DNA of 64,000 bases from Paraburkholderia kirstenboschensis (GCF_904848585.1 NZ_CAJHCR010000016.1:62001-126000); one strand, 5' to 3'. Numbered from the stretch's first letter, positions 1 through 8,940 are shown. Notes: a model not told the origin generated them from the letters alone. A program made the numbers and translations.

Positions 1-27
1 CCGCGCAAACACCGCAGCGCGCTCACA

Positions 28-807
28 TCAAGCCGGCGGAGTCGCGTCTTCGACAACTGCCGGCTGTTTGCCGACGATCAACCGCGCGGCGATGATCCCC
101 GCCTCGTACAGCACGATCAGCGGAATGGCCAGAATAAGCTGCGAGAACACGTCTGGCGGCGTGACCACCGCCGAAATCACGAACGCGCCGACGATCACAT
201 ACGGCCGGATCTCCTTGAGCTTCTTCAGCGTCACTACGTTCATGCGCACCAGCAGCACGACGACGATGGGCACTTCGAACGTCACGCCGAATGCAATGAA
301 CATAGTGAGCACAAAGCTCAGGTAATTGTCGATATCGGTCGTCATCTCTGCGCCCAACGGCGCGTTGTAATGCGCCATTACGCGAAAGATAGTCGGGAAC
401 ACCACGAAGTACGCGAACGCCATGCCGCACAGAAACAGCGTATAGCTGCTGCCGACCAACGGCCCGACCAGTTTCTTTTCATGCTGATAAAGACCCGGCG
501 CGACGAACGCCCAGATCTGATAAAGCACAATGGGCAGCGCGATCACGAAAGCCACCAGCATGGTCACTTTCATCGGCACGAAAAAGGAGCCGGTGACGTC
601 GGTGACGATCATCTTGCCGTCTTTCGGCAAGTTCTGCATCAGCGGGCGCGCCAGCAGCCGGAAGATGTCCGGCGCCCAATACACCAACCCGACAAACACC
701 ACGATGACGGCAAGGCCCGCGCGGATGATGCGGTCGCGCAATTCAACGAGGTGAGAAATGAAGGTCTCTTCAGCGCCTTCGTCCTGACTTTTCTGGGGGT
801 CGCTCAC
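28..807 (-). CDS. tatC: Sec-independent protein translocase subunit TatC
   Basis: TatC is the multi-spanning receptor of the twin-arginine translocase. With TatB it binds RR signal peptides of folded proteins at the inner membrane. The 259-residue protein has the expected N-terminal FISHLVELRDRI motif and six hydrophobic segments, and its length is normal for the family. The start codon is GTG (805-807), preceded by GAGG. It is the last gene of tatA-tatB-tatC, 34 bp after tatB. Two probable Tat substrates are encoded in this window: MsrP and the phosphatase-like lipoprotein at 32,658-33,602. Confidence 0.97.
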   Translation of the reverse strand: MSDPQKSQDEGAEETFISHLVELRDRIIRAGLAVIVVFVGLVYWAPDIFRLLARPLMQNLPKDGKMIVTDVTGSFFVPMKVTMLVAFVIALPIVLYQIWAFVAPGLYQHEKKLVGPLVGSSYTLFLCGMAFAYFVVFPTIFRVMAHYNAPLGAEMTTDIDNYLSFVLTMFIAFGVTFEVPIVVVLLVRMNVVTLKKLKEIRPYVIVGAFVISAVVTPPDVFSQLILAIPLIVLYEAGIIAARLIVGKQPAVVEDATPPA

Positions 808-841
808 ACCGGCCCTCGGTTAGAGATTGTCGTTCTGGTCA

Positions 842-1360
842 TCAGAAAAACCGCGTCGGACGACGCATGCTGGCAGGCGTATGCCGCGCGACGCGCGCCG
901 CGCCCGACTGCACGCGCGTGCGGCGCGTGGTTGCGCGCTTGTACCAGGTTGGCATTGCGGTTTGCTTGACGCGCCAGTTCTTGCGCTTGGGCGCCCCAGC
1001 TGGCGTGCTGCCTTGCCACGAAGTATTGACGGCGTCTTCGACCGCACCGCCGGCAATGCTCGGCGACACCGACGTGCCGCTGTTCCACGCGTCGTTCAGT
1101 TCGGCCTCATGCTTGCGCAGGTTCTCCTGAACGGAGGTCTGGACATTGGTGGCCGCCGTTTCGAACTCGGTTTTCATGCGACGCAATTCGTCGAGTTCGA
1201 TTTCCCGCGTGACTTCCGACTTGACGTCGTTGATATACCGCTGAGCGCGACCGAACAGCGCGCCGGCCGTGCGGGCAACGCGCGGCAAGCGCTCAGGGCC
1301 GAGCACGACTAGCGCGACGACGCCAATCAGCGCCATCTTGGTTAGACCGAGGTCCAGCAT
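842..1360 (-). CDS. tatB: Sec-independent protein translocase subunit TatB
   Basis: TatB forms the substrate receptor with TatC. The 172-residue protein begins with the short N-terminal membrane helix and the family motif VVLGPERLP, followed by an amphipathic helix and a long charged region. The last ~70 residues are Arg-, Thr- and Ala-rich and poorly conserved, as is usual for TatB. It lies 39 bp downstream of tatA and 34 bp upstream of tatC, so the three are almost certainly one transcript. Confidence 0.95.
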   Translation of the reverse strand: MLDLGLTKMALIGVVALVVLGPERLPRVARTAGALFGRAQRYINDVKSEVTREIELDELRRMKTEFETAATNVQTSVQENLRKHEAELNDAWNSGTSVSPSIAGGAVEDAVNTSWQGSTPAGAPKRKNWRVKQTAMPTWYKRATTRRTRVQSGAARVARHTPASMRRPTRFF

Positions 1361-1399
1361 GGAGGGAAATGTCCGTCAGTAACGCGGTTGGCCCGCGGC

Positions 1400-1636
1400 T
1401 TAGCGGTAATCGCCCGAACGCGGGGCCTTTTCCTTTGCTTCCACATCGACGGCGCCGTTGCGCGGCAGTTCGCGCTGCTGCGCGTCGGCCGGTGTTTCAC
1501 CTTCCTTCATGCCTTCCTTGAAGCCCTTTACAGCGCCACCCAGGTCGCCGCCGATATTGCGCAGCTTCTTCGTGCCGAACACGAGCGCCACGATCAGCAA
1601 CACGATCAACCAATGCCAAATACTCAACGAACCCAT
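1400..1636 (-). CDS. tatA: Sec-independent protein translocase subunit TatA
   Basis: TatA is the pore-forming or membrane-weakening subunit of the Tat system. The 78-residue protein starts MGSLSIWHWLIVLLIV, and FGTKKLRN marks the hinge and start of the amphipathic helix, as in TatA/E. The tail is charged and ends near AKEKAPRSGDYR. A strong ribosome-binding sequence (AAGGAGAG on the minus strand) precedes the ATG. A 16-bp perfect palindrome lies upstream at 1704-1719. Confidence 0.96.
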   Translation of the reverse strand: MGSLSIWHWLIVLLIVALVFGTKKLRNIGGDLGGAVKGFKEGMKEGETPADAQQRELPRNGAVDVEAKEKAPRSGDYR

Positions 1637-1703
1637 GACTACTCTCCTTAACCCCGACGCCGCACGTGATGCGGCAAAAATCGTCTGCCTTGCGGCGTGA
1701 ATC

Positions 1704-1719
1704 GAAGCGCATGCGCTTC
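1704..1719. repeat. Perfect 16-bp palindrome upstream of tatA
   Basis: GAAGCGCATGCGCTTC is a perfect inverted repeat in the 223-bp gap between the HIT gene and tatA. A second, smaller hairpin (GCCGCA/TGCGGC, 1659-1675) lies closer to tatA. Neither is followed by a T-run in the direction of transcription, so they are not obvious terminators. An operator or leader hairpin is possible but unproven. I see no other feature in this gap. Confidence 0.35.
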
Positions 1720-1859
1720 TTCTACGTTACAGCGGCAATGCCGCCCTCGCCGCCGACGCCACGACACAGGCCGTATTGTGGCCATGCAATCGCGTCGCCG
1801 AAATTACAACGCAGCAAAAACAACGCCGACCCGATGGGCCGCTCGCCCAAACTGCGCAG

Positions 1860-2225
1860 TCAGCCCATGCGCTGCCACGGACGCGGCCCCGCCAGTATGT
1901 GCGCGTGCAGGTGATAAACCTCTTGCCCACCGCCCGGTCCGGTATTGATGACCGTGCGGAAGCCTGTTTCGCCACCTGTGTACGCCACGCCCAACTGGTC
2001 GGCAAGACGCGCCGTTAAAACGAGCATTCTACCAAGCAGCGGCGCATCGCTCTCGGTGCAGTCAGTAAGAGTGGCAATGTGCTTGCGCGGGATGACCAGC
2101 ACATGGGTCTCGGCCGCCGGACGGATGTCGCGGAAGGCGACGAACTCGTCGTCTTCGTGGACTTTGGTCGACGGAATCTGGCCGGCGGCGATCTTGCAAA
2201 AGAGGCAGTTCGGGTCGTGACTCAT
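1860..2225 (-). CDS. HIT-family (HINT-like) nucleotide hydrolase/transferase
   Basis: A histidine-triad protein of 121 residues. HINT proteins hydrolyse purine-nucleoside phosphoramidates and acyl-adenylates. The N-terminal CLFCKIAAGQIPS is typical of bacterial HinT, and the active-site triad is visible as HLHAH near residues 104-108. The preceding TGPGGGQEVYHLH matches the nucleotide-binding loop. It sits between tatA and a DUF4870-like gene on the same strand; this is a conserved neighbourhood, not evidence for a role in export. Confidence 0.92.
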   Translation of the reverse strand: MSHDPNCLFCKIAAGQIPSTKVHEDDEFVAFRDIRPAAETHVLVIPRKHIATLTDCTESDAPLLGRMLVLTARLADQLGVAYTGGETGFRTVINTGPGGGQEVYHLHAHILAGPRPWQRMG

Positions 2226-2314
2226 CGTATTCCTGACACGGTAGGGCTACAGCGTAAAGCGTGACTGGACGCGGTGCGGCGCGGTTCCGCCGCTGTCCTT
2301 AACATCGGACGAAT

Positions 2315-2710
2315 TCAGAACCACGAACGCGGATTCGCGAGCGGCTTGTTATCGTACAGATACAGCCACCCTTTGATAATACGGTACAACATCCAGATGC
2401 TCACGGCCCACAGCACCGGAATACCGATCACCACGAACAGCAGCAGCCCGCCTATCGCATAACCCAGCAGGCCGATCCAGAACGTGCGGATCTGCCACTC
2501 GAAGTGCGCCTCATACGGCGTGCCTGCCGCGTCGCTCCGCTTCACGTAATTGATGATGATCGCGACGATGATCGTCAGCCCGCCCGTCAGCCAGTGGACC
2601 GCATACAGCGCGTACAGCACATGCGTCAGGGTGCGCAGGCTGCGTTCCCGCTCCGGCTCGATTGCGTGGCGATACGCGGGCCGCGGATAACTCTCGTGCG
2701 ACTGTTCCAT
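2315..2710 (-). CDS. DUF4870-like small membrane protein
   Basis: A 131-residue protein with an acidic/aromatic N-terminus (MEQSHESYPRPAY) and about three hydrophobic segments: LTGGLTIIVAIIINYVK, WIGLLGYAIGGLLLFVV and VLWAVSIWMLYRIIKG. The layout and the 'F.wQirTFW' region resemble DUF4870/YtjA-type inner-membrane proteins; the function is unknown. I use the ATG at 2708-2710 because GGAGG lies eight bases upstream. A longer reading to 2776 would have no such site. It lies between hisE and the HIT gene. Confidence 0.8.
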   Translation of the reverse strand: MEQSHESYPRPAYRHAIEPERERSLRTLTHVLYALYAVHWLTGGLTIIVAIIINYVKRSDAAGTPYEAHFEWQIRTFWIGLLGYAIGGLLLFVVIGIPVLWAVSIWMLYRIIKGWLYLYDNKPLANPRSWF

Positions 2711-2816
2711 GCTTGCGTCCTCCAGAGGATGCGTTTGCGATGCGTTCAGTGCAATGTGGGCTCCGGCGCTCGACACTTCAAGGCAATGCGGGCAAACACC
2801 AACGAAAAAACGCGCG

Positions 2817-3209
2817 TCAGTCGCCGTTCTGCTCGCGTTCGCGGCTCTTGCGCAGCGCCTTTTCTTCGATGCCGGACATACCTTCGCGACGCTCGAGTTC
2901 GGCGAGCACGTCGGCTGGGCTCAGATCGTAGTGCGAGAGCATCACGAGGCAGTGAAACCACAAGTCCGCGACCTCGCCGACGAGCGCCTTCGTCTCGCCG
3001 CCGTGGCGCGTGTCCTTGGCGGCCAGCACGACTTCGGTGGCCTCTTCGCCGATCTTCTTGAGCACCGCGTCGTCGCCTTTGTGGAACAGGCGCGATACAT
3101 ACGACACGTCGGGATCGCCGCCCTTGCGGCTGTCGATGATCGCCGCAAGGCGCATCAGCGTGTCGGTGGTGGACAGCGTGGAAGGCATGGCTTGCGTGGT
3201 CTGCGTCAT
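2817..3209 (-). CDS. hisE: Phosphoribosyl-ATP pyrophosphatase HisE
   Basis: HisE hydrolyses PR-ATP to PR-AMP and PPi, the second step of histidine synthesis. The 130-residue all-alpha protein shows the MazG-like metal-binding helices: GEEATEVVLAAKD and the ExxD-type GEVADLWFH. The start overlaps the hisI stop by 4 bp (3206-3209, ATGA), which implies translational coupling, so the longer upstream reading is rejected. HisE and HisI are separate here, unlike the fused HisIE of enterobacteria. Confidence 0.96.
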   Translation of the reverse strand: MTQTTQAMPSTLSTTDTLMRLAAIIDSRKGGDPDVSYVSRLFHKGDDAVLKKIGEEATEVVLAAKDTRHGGETKALVGEVADLWFHCLVMLSHYDLSPADVLAELERREGMSGIEEKALRKSREREQNGD

Positions 3210-3616
3210 TTGTAGATGTGTTCGGGGTCTTTCAGCACGGGATCGACGGCGACCCAGTCGCCATCTTCCGCCGTGCCTTCGAATTTCTGGAAAAAGCACG
3301 AGTGGCGGCCGGTGTGGCACGCAATGCCGGACACCTGCTCCACCTTCAGCAGCACGACGTCTTCGTCGCAATCGAGCCGCACTTCATGCACATGCTGCAC
3401 GTGGCCGGACTCTTCGCCTTTGAACCACAAGCGCTGGCGCGAGCGCGAGAAGTACACCGCGCGGCCCAGCTCGATGGTCTTTGCCAGTGCCTCGCGGTTC
3501 ATCCACGCGAACATCAGCACGTCGTTCGTCGACGCTTCCTGCGCGATGACCGGCACGAGGCCGTTCGCGTCCCATTTGACCTTGTCGAGCCAATTGACTG
3601 CCGTTGGATTCACCAC
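3206..3616 (-). CDS. hisI: Phosphoribosyl-AMP cyclohydrolase HisI
   Basis: HisI opens the purine ring of PR-AMP, the third step of histidine synthesis, using Zn and Mg. The 136-residue protein contains the metal-site segments RLDCDEDVVLLKVEQ (Asp/Cys) and GIACHTGRHSCFF (Cys, His), and the WMNREAL substrate motif. It starts one base after hisF stops (3618) and overlaps hisE by 4 bp, so hisF-hisI-hisE are tightly coupled. Confidence 0.97.
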   Translation of the reverse strand: MVNPTAVNWLDKVKWDANGLVPVIAQEASTNDVLMFAWMNREALAKTIELGRAVYFSRSRQRLWFKGEESGHVQHVHEVRLDCDEDVVLLKVEQVSGIACHTGRHSCFFQKFEGTAEDGDWVAVDPVLKDPEHIYK

Positions 3617-3617
3617 G

Positions 3618-4391
3618 TCACAACCTCACCGAAATGCCTTGCTCGGCCATGAAGCGCTTGGCCTCGCCCACCGTGTGCTCGCCATAGTGGAAGATGCTCG
3701 CGGCAAGCACGGCGTCTGCGTGGCCGCTCGTGATGCCGTCGGCGAGATGCTGCAGATTGCCGACGCCGCCCGAGGCGATCACCGGAACCGGCACCGCGTC
3801 GGACACCGCGCGCGTGAGCGCGAGGTCAAAGCCGCTCTTTGTGCCGTCGCGATCCATGCTGGTCAGCAGGATTTCACCCGCGCCGAGTTCGGCCATCTTG
3901 CGCGCCCATTCGACCGCTTCAAGGCCGGTGGCCTTGCGTCCGCCGTGCGTGAAGACTTCCCAGCGCGGCGTCTCGCCGTCCGCGGAAACGCGCTTGGCGT
4001 CGATCGCGACGACAATGCACTGCGAGCCGTACTTGTCGGTGGCGTCTTTCACGAGTTGCGGATTCGCGACCGCCGACGAGTTCATGCTGATCTTGTCCGC
4101 GCCCGCGTTCAGCAGACGCCGCACGTCTTCGACGGCGCGCACGCCGCCGCCGACCGTCAGCGGAATAAAGACCTGCGAGGCAACCGCTTCGATGATCGGC
4201 AGGATCAGATCGCGCTGATCCGACGTAGCGGTGATATCGAGGAAAGTGAGTTCGTCCGCTCCCTGATCGTCGTAACGACGCGCGATTTCGACCGGGTCGC
4301 CCGCGTCGCGCAATTCGACGAAGTTGACGCCCTTGACCACGCGGCCAGCGGTGACGTCGAGACAGGGGATGATGCGTTTAGCTAGAGCCAT
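3618..4391 (-). CDS. hisF: Imidazole glycerol phosphate synthase cyclase subunit HisF
   Basis: HisF is the (beta/alpha)8 cyclase that uses ammonia from HisH to turn PRFAR into IGP and AICAR. The 257-residue protein carries the catalytic aspartates in CLDVTAGRVVKG (near residue 11) and VVAIDAKRV (near 130), plus phosphate loops TVGGGVR and ASGGVG. It is followed after one base by hisI and preceded by a 237-bp gap from hisA. I see no gene or clear regulatory element in that gap. Confidence 0.98.
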   Translation of the reverse strand: MALAKRIIPCLDVTAGRVVKGVNFVELRDAGDPVEIARRYDDQGADELTFLDITATSDQRDLILPIIEAVASQVFIPLTVGGGVRAVEDVRRLLNAGADKISMNSSAVANPQLVKDATDKYGSQCIVVAIDAKRVSADGETPRWEVFTHGGRKATGLEAVEWARKMAELGAGEILLTSMDRDGTKSGFDLALTRAVSDAVPVPVIASGGVGNLQHLADGITSGHADAVLAASIFHYGEHTVGEAKRFMAEQGISVRL

Positions 4392-4628
4392 GATCTTGCA
4401 ATTCTGCCAATACCGCTGATGAGGCCGCTCATTTCAACGTGAAGCGAGCGGCATGGTCCGGCGCGGGAGGCCGCGCCACGCCGGAAGTGTTTCGCGCAAC
4501 CGAAACTGGAACCGCTACGGGAGCGCGCCGCCGGAACACGCCGCCATGAGCGCTCGAGTGCCAGAAGCGATCCGGGCGCGATCGAGTCAAACCCGCCAGT
4601 CGCACCGCGACGAAACTGGCGCCAGGGT

Positions 4629-5381
4629 TTAAGCGTCGTCCGATTCGCGCAGCCGGTCCGCCAGTGTTTGCGCAGCCGCAAAGTCGAGGTCGCCCGAGTA
4701 AATTGCCCGGCCGCAGATCACGCCTTCGATGCCTTCGTCCTCGACTTCGCACAGCGATTCGATGTCGGTCAGGTTCGACAGCCCGCCGCTCGCGATCACC
4801 GGAATCTTCACCGCGCGCGCAAGACGCACGGTCGCTTCGATGTTGATGCCTTGCAGCATGCCGTCGCGGCCAATGTCCGTGTAAATGATCGACTCGCAGC
4901 CGTAATCTTCGAACTTGCGCGCGAGATCGGCGACTTCGTGGCCCGTCAGCTTGCTCCAGCCGTCAGTCGCGACCTTGCCGTCTTTGGCATCCAGACCGAC
5001 GATGATATGGCCGCCGAACGCCGTGCACGCGTCCTGCAAGAAGCCCGGATTCTTCACCGCCGCCGTGCCGATGATCACGTACTCCAGACCGTCGTCGAGA
5101 TAGCGCTCGATCGTGTTCAGGTCGCGGATGCCGCCGCCGAGCTGCACGGGAATCTCGCCGCCCACTTCCTCGATGATCGCGCGAATCGCCTCTTCGTTCC
5201 TCGGCTTGCCGGCGAACGCGCCATTCAGGTCGACGAGGTGCAGACGGCGCGCTCCGCGCTCGACCCAATGTCGGGCCATAGCCGCCGGTTCCTCGGAGAA
5301 TATCGTCGCCTGGTCCATATCGCCTTGTTTGAGGCGTACACACTGACCGTCTTTCAGGTCGATGGCGGGGATCAGCAGCAT
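4629..5381 (-). CDS. hisA: ProFAR isomerase HisA
   Basis: HisA isomerises ProFAR to PRFAR, an Amadori reaction in histidine synthesis. The 250-residue TIM barrel starts MLLIPAIDLKDGQCVRL with the catalytic Asp near residue 8. The second catalytic Asp is in YTDIGRDGML, and the phosphate loops are QLGGGIRD and ASGGL. It lies 214 bp after hisH and 237 bp before hisF. These two gaps are the largest inside the his cluster and could hide internal promoters, though none is clear. Confidence 0.97.
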   Translation of the reverse strand: MLLIPAIDLKDGQCVRLKQGDMDQATIFSEEPAAMARHWVERGARRLHLVDLNGAFAGKPRNEEAIRAIIEEVGGEIPVQLGGGIRDLNTIERYLDDGLEYVIIGTAAVKNPGFLQDACTAFGGHIIVGLDAKDGKVATDGWSKLTGHEVADLARKFEDYGCESIIYTDIGRDGMLQGINIEATVRLARAVKIPVIASGGLSNLTDIESLCEVEDEGIEGVICGRAIYSGDLDFAAAQTLADRLRESDDA

Positions 5382-5595
5382 AGCAATCGGGTGTTGTGTG
5401 GGAAGGGGTTGAAGGTCGGCGGCAGCGGCTGGTAGGTCAGTCCGCGAGAACGCCGTCTCGCTAGTTTAGTACAACTCTTTCGGCGGCCTTGCGTACCGGC
5501 AGAGTCGCGCGAAATCGGGGTGCAAAAGCTGTGGCGCGCGGCGAACGTCCCGCTCGTGGCGGAACGACGCACGGCAACGGAACAGAAAAAGGCGC

Positions 5596-6237
5596 TCACG
5601 GGTTCCAGTGCACGAAATTGCGATACACGCGCAGCCCTGCGTCGGCGCTCTTTTCCGGGTGGAATTGGGTCGCGAAGATGTTATCCCGCGCCACCGCCGA
5701 GGTAAAGGGCACACCGTACACAGTTTCGCCGGACGTATGCGCGGCATTCTCCGGCACCACGTAGTAGCTGTGCACGAAGTAGAAGAACGCGTTGTCCGCC
5801 ACGCCGTCCCACAGCGGATGCGGCCGCGCCTGACGCACGCGGTTCCAGCCCATTTGCGGCACCTTGAAGCGCGAGCCGTCGTCCTGCACCTGGCCTTCCA
5901 GATCGAAACGCAGCACCTTGCCCGGCAACAGTCCGAGTCCCGGCGTATCGCCCTCCGCGCTCCAGTCGAACAGCATCTGTTCGCCGACGCAGACGCCCAT
6001 CAGCGGCTTCACGCGCGACGCTTCCACGACTGCTTCCTGCAAGCCGGACTCCGCGAGACTGCGCATGCAATCGGGCATCGCACCCTGGCCCGGCAACACC
6101 ACGCGGTCGGCAGCGCGAATCGCTTCGGGCTTGTCGACGATCGCCACGTCCGCTTCCGGCGCGGCTTTGCGCAATGCCTGCGCCACCGAGCGCAGGTTGC
6201 CCATTCCGTAATCCACAATCGCTATCGAAGTTTTCAT
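5596..6237 (-). CDS. hisH: Imidazole glycerol phosphate synthase glutaminase subunit HisH
   Basis: HisH is the class I glutamine amidotransferase that feeds ammonia to HisF. The 213-residue protein shows the nucleophile elbow MGVCVGEQML (Cys near residue 83), the oxyanion loop VLPGQGAMPDC, and the His-Glu pair in FATQFHPEKSA. Its start overlaps the marC stop by 4 bp (6234-6237). HisH is thus translationally coupled to a membrane protein, not directly to another his gene. Confidence 0.97.
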   Translation of the reverse strand: MKTSIAIVDYGMGNLRSVAQALRKAAPEADVAIVDKPEAIRAADRVVLPGQGAMPDCMRSLAESGLQEAVVEASRVKPLMGVCVGEQMLFDWSAEGDTPGLGLLPGKVLRFDLEGQVQDDGSRFKVPQMGWNRVRQARPHPLWDGVADNAFFYFVHSYYVVPENAAHTSGETVYGVPFTSAVARDNIFATQFHPEKSADAGLRVYRNFVHWNP

Positions 6238-6854
6238 TTCAAGTTAGGCAGCAAAGCCTTCAATCCATCGACGATGAATTCCACCGCCAGCGCCGATAAC
6301 ATCAAACCCATGAGCCGCGTGCCAATATTGATACCCGTGCGACCGACCCAGCGGGCAATCGGTTCGGCAAGACGCAGCGAAAAAAAGCAGATCGCCGCCA
6401 ACACCGCGCCGATCACGATCAGGCTGATCCGGTCGTACCAGTGCGGCGAGCCGGCTGCATAAATGATCGTGGTGCTGATCGCGCCCGGGCCGGTCAACAG
6501 CGGAATCGCCAGCGGCACGACCGCGATGTTGTCCTTCTGCTCCGCCTCGTGGCGTTCTTCGGGCGTCGAACGGCTATTGCCGATCTGCGCGTTCAGCATG
6601 TTGATCGCCATCAGCAGCATGATGATCCCGCCGCCCACTTCGAGCGAACCGACCGAGATGCCGAAGAAGCTGATGATCTGCTGCCCGAGCATCGTGGTTA
6701 TCGCAATCACGCAGAACACCGAAATCGCCGCGATCCGAATGGTCCTGCGCCGCTCGACGTCGCTCTGATTCGCCGTCAGGCTCATGAAAAACGGAATCGC
6801 GCCGATCGGATTGATCAGCGCGAGCAGCGAGATAAACGACTTCAGAATATCCAT
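6234..6854 (-). CDS. MarC-family (UPF0056) inner-membrane protein
   Basis: A 206-residue integral membrane protein with six predicted hydrophobic segments. The opening FISLLALINPIGAIPFF is the MarC/UPF0056 signature, and IPLLTGPGAIST is the second conserved loop. The family's activity is not established; earlier links to multiple antibiotic resistance were not upheld for E. coli MarC. It lies inside the his cluster, 51 bp after hisB and overlapping hisH by 4 bp, and so should be expressed with histidine genes. Confidence 0.93.
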   Translation of the reverse strand: MDILKSFISLLALINPIGAIPFFMSLTANQSDVERRRTIRIAAISVFCVIAITTMLGQQIISFFGISVGSLEVGGGIIMLLMAINMLNAQIGNSRSTPEERHEAEQKDNIAVVPLAIPLLTGPGAISTTIIYAAGSPHWYDRISLIVIGAVLAAICFFSLRLAEPIARWVGRTGINIGTRLMGLMLSALAVEFIVDGLKALLPNLK

Positions 6855-6905
6855 TGAACACCGGGCGCGCGCACTGCGCGATCCCGGTCCTGGTAAATGC
6901 GTCGC

Positions 6906-7493
6906 TTAAAGGCTGCCCTTGGTCGACGGAATCTGTCCCGCCGCGCGTTCATCCAGCTCCACAGCCATGCGCAGCGCACGGCCGAAAGCCTTGAACACCG
7001 TTTCCATTTGATGGTGAGCGTTCAGGCCGCGCAGGTTGTCGATATGCAGCGTGACGCCCGCGTGGTTCACGAAGCCGCGGAAAAATTCGATCGACAGATC
7101 GACGTCGAACGTGCCGATGCGCGCGCGCGTGAACGGCACATGAAATTCGAGTCCCGGACGGCCGGAAAAGTCGATCACGACACGCGAAAGCGCTTCGTCG
7201 AGCGGCACGTACGAGTGGCCATAGCGGCGAATGCCCTTGCGGTCGCCGATTGCTTTTGCCACAGCCTGACCGAGCGTGATGCCGGTGTCTTCGACAGTAT
7301 GGTGGTCGTCGATATGCAGGTCGCCATGCGCTTCGATGTCGAGATCGAACAGGCCATGCCGCGCGATCTGGTCGAGCATGTGGTCCAGAAACGGCACGCC
7401 GGTGGCCAGCTTTTGCTGACCGGTGCCGTCCAGATTGATCTTGACACGGATCTGCGTTTCGCTGGTATTGCGAACGACTTCCGCAAGGCGCAT
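6906..7493 (-). CDS. hisB: Imidazoleglycerol-phosphate dehydratase HisB
   Basis: HisB dehydrates IGP to imidazole acetol phosphate using two Mn ions. The 195-residue protein is the monofunctional type, without the N-terminal phosphatase domain of enterobacterial HisB. The metal-binding motifs are DHMLDQIARHG, DDHHTVEDTGI and LNAHHQMET. A separate histidinol-phosphatase gene is therefore expected outside this window. It lies 77 bp after hisC and 51 bp before marC. Confidence 0.98.
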   Translation of the reverse strand: MRLAEVVRNTSETQIRVKINLDGTGQQKLATGVPFLDHMLDQIARHGLFDLDIEAHGDLHIDDHHTVEDTGITLGQAVAKAIGDRKGIRRYGHSYVPLDEALSRVVIDFSGRPGLEFHVPFTRARIGTFDVDLSIEFFRGFVNHAGVTLHIDNLRGLNAHHQMETVFKAFGRALRMAVELDERAAGQIPSTKGSL

Positions 7494-7570
7494 GGTAATT
7501 CCTCGAATCTAGCTGTGAAGCGATAGTAGTGTGGGATGGGAGCGGCGAGCCGCTGCTTGTCGCAGTTCGC

Positions 7571-8641
7571 TCAGTGCAGCACGAGTTTCAGTGCGGCGAG
7601 CAATTGGGCGTTTTCTTCGGGAGAACCGACGGTCAAACGCACGCAATTGGCGAGCAGTGCATGCATTTTACTCACGTTTTTGATCAAAACCCGCGCGGCG
7701 AGCAGGGTTTCGAACAGAACCGAAGCGTCGGGCACGCGCACCAGCAGAAAGTTGCCGGCGCTCGGGAACACTTCGGCACCCGGCAATTCGGCCACGGCCT
7801 GCGCGAGCTTCGTGCGCTCGTCGCGCAATTGCGCGGCTTGCGAGTCCAGCACGTCGACGTGATCCAGCAGGAAGTCCGCCGCCGCCTGGGTCAATACGTT
7901 GGTGTTGTAGGGCGGGCGCACCTTGTCCAGTTCGGTCAGCCAGGCGGGCTTACCCACCAGATAACCGAGACGGATGCCGGCCAGACCGAGCTTCGACACC
8001 GTGCGCATCACGACGACGTTGTCGAACGCGTCGGCGCGCGGCAGCCAGCTACGCTGCGCGAACGGCTGGTACGCTTCGTCGATCACCACGAGACTTTTCG
8101 TCGCCGCGGCGATAATGCGCTCCATGTCGGCGTCGTCGAATAACGTGCCCGTGGGGTTGTTCGGGTATGCGAGATAGACGACCGCCGGCTCGTGTTCGGC
8201 GATTGCCGTGAGCATGGCTTGCGTGTCGAGCGTGAAATCGGCCTTCAGCGGCACACCGACGAACTCGAGGTTCGCCAGCTTGGCCGACATCTGATACATG
8301 ACGAAGCCCGGCACCGGCGCCAGCACCTTGGCGCCCGGCTTCGCGCACGCGATCGACACCATACTGATGATCTCGTCGGAGCCATTGCCGAGCAGCACGT
8401 CGCAGCCGGCCGGCACGCCCATTACGCGTTTGATTTTCTCTATCAGCGCTTCCGGGCGCGGCGCCGGATAACGGTTCAGCGCGACACCCGCCAGATGCTC
8501 GCCAAGATGCGCGGCCAGCACGGGCGGCAGCGCAAACGGGTTTTCCATTGCGTCGAGCTTGATGTAGCCGGTCGCGTCCGGAACGGGATAGCTCGTCATC
8601 GCGAGCACGTCGCGGCGGATGATGTCTTGAGGTGTCGTCAT
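7571..8641 (-). CDS. hisC: Histidinol-phosphate aminotransferase HisC
   Basis: HisC is a PLP aminotransferase making histidinol phosphate from imidazole acetol phosphate and glutamate. The 356-residue fold-type I protein shows LGNGSDEII, AYPNNPTGTLF, VIDEAYQPF and the PLP-lysine motif RTVSKLGLAGIRLGY. It is separated from hisD by 299 bp. That gap is GC-rich and contains no gene or hairpin that I can support. Confidence 0.97.
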   Translation of the reverse strand: MTTPQDIIRRDVLAMTSYPVPDATGYIKLDAMENPFALPPVLAAHLGEHLAGVALNRYPAPRPEALIEKIKRVMGVPAGCDVLLGNGSDEIISMVSIACAKPGAKVLAPVPGFVMYQMSAKLANLEFVGVPLKADFTLDTQAMLTAIAEHEPAVVYLAYPNNPTGTLFDDADMERIIAAATKSLVVIDEAYQPFAQRSWLPRADAFDNVVVMRTVSKLGLAGIRLGYLVGKPAWLTELDKVRPPYNTNVLTQAAADFLLDHVDVLDSQAAQLRDERTKLAQAVAELPGAEVFPSAGNFLLVRVPDASVLFETLLAARVLIKNVSKMHALLANCVRLTVGSPEENAQLLAALKLVLH

Positions 8642-8940
8642 AGGTCAGTTGGCCGGCCGCGCGCGCCGCATGCATCTGGCGCATGGAACGCATCGGACGC
8701 GCCTCGTTTCGCAGCGGGTTCGCCGCGTCAGGTTGGTCTGCGTTGTCGATATTGGATACGAATTCGTCAAACGGGAGTTGCGCGGTAAGTGGCGGACCGT
8801 GCGGCATCAATGCATCGGCTTGATGCCGGTCCCTTCGTGCGGCGGTTCGCGGCGCCGGGCACTCGAACTGCCTGGGCCGCCCGGATCGCCCGGCTGGTCA
8901 GCTGGTTGGCCGCGTAGCCGCTTTGCCGCTCCAGCCGCGC

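Noticed and set aside
4392..4628. Small minus-strand ORFs between hisA and hisF
   Set aside because: Arg/Gly-rich, no ribosome-binding site, overlapping conserved genes in another frame.
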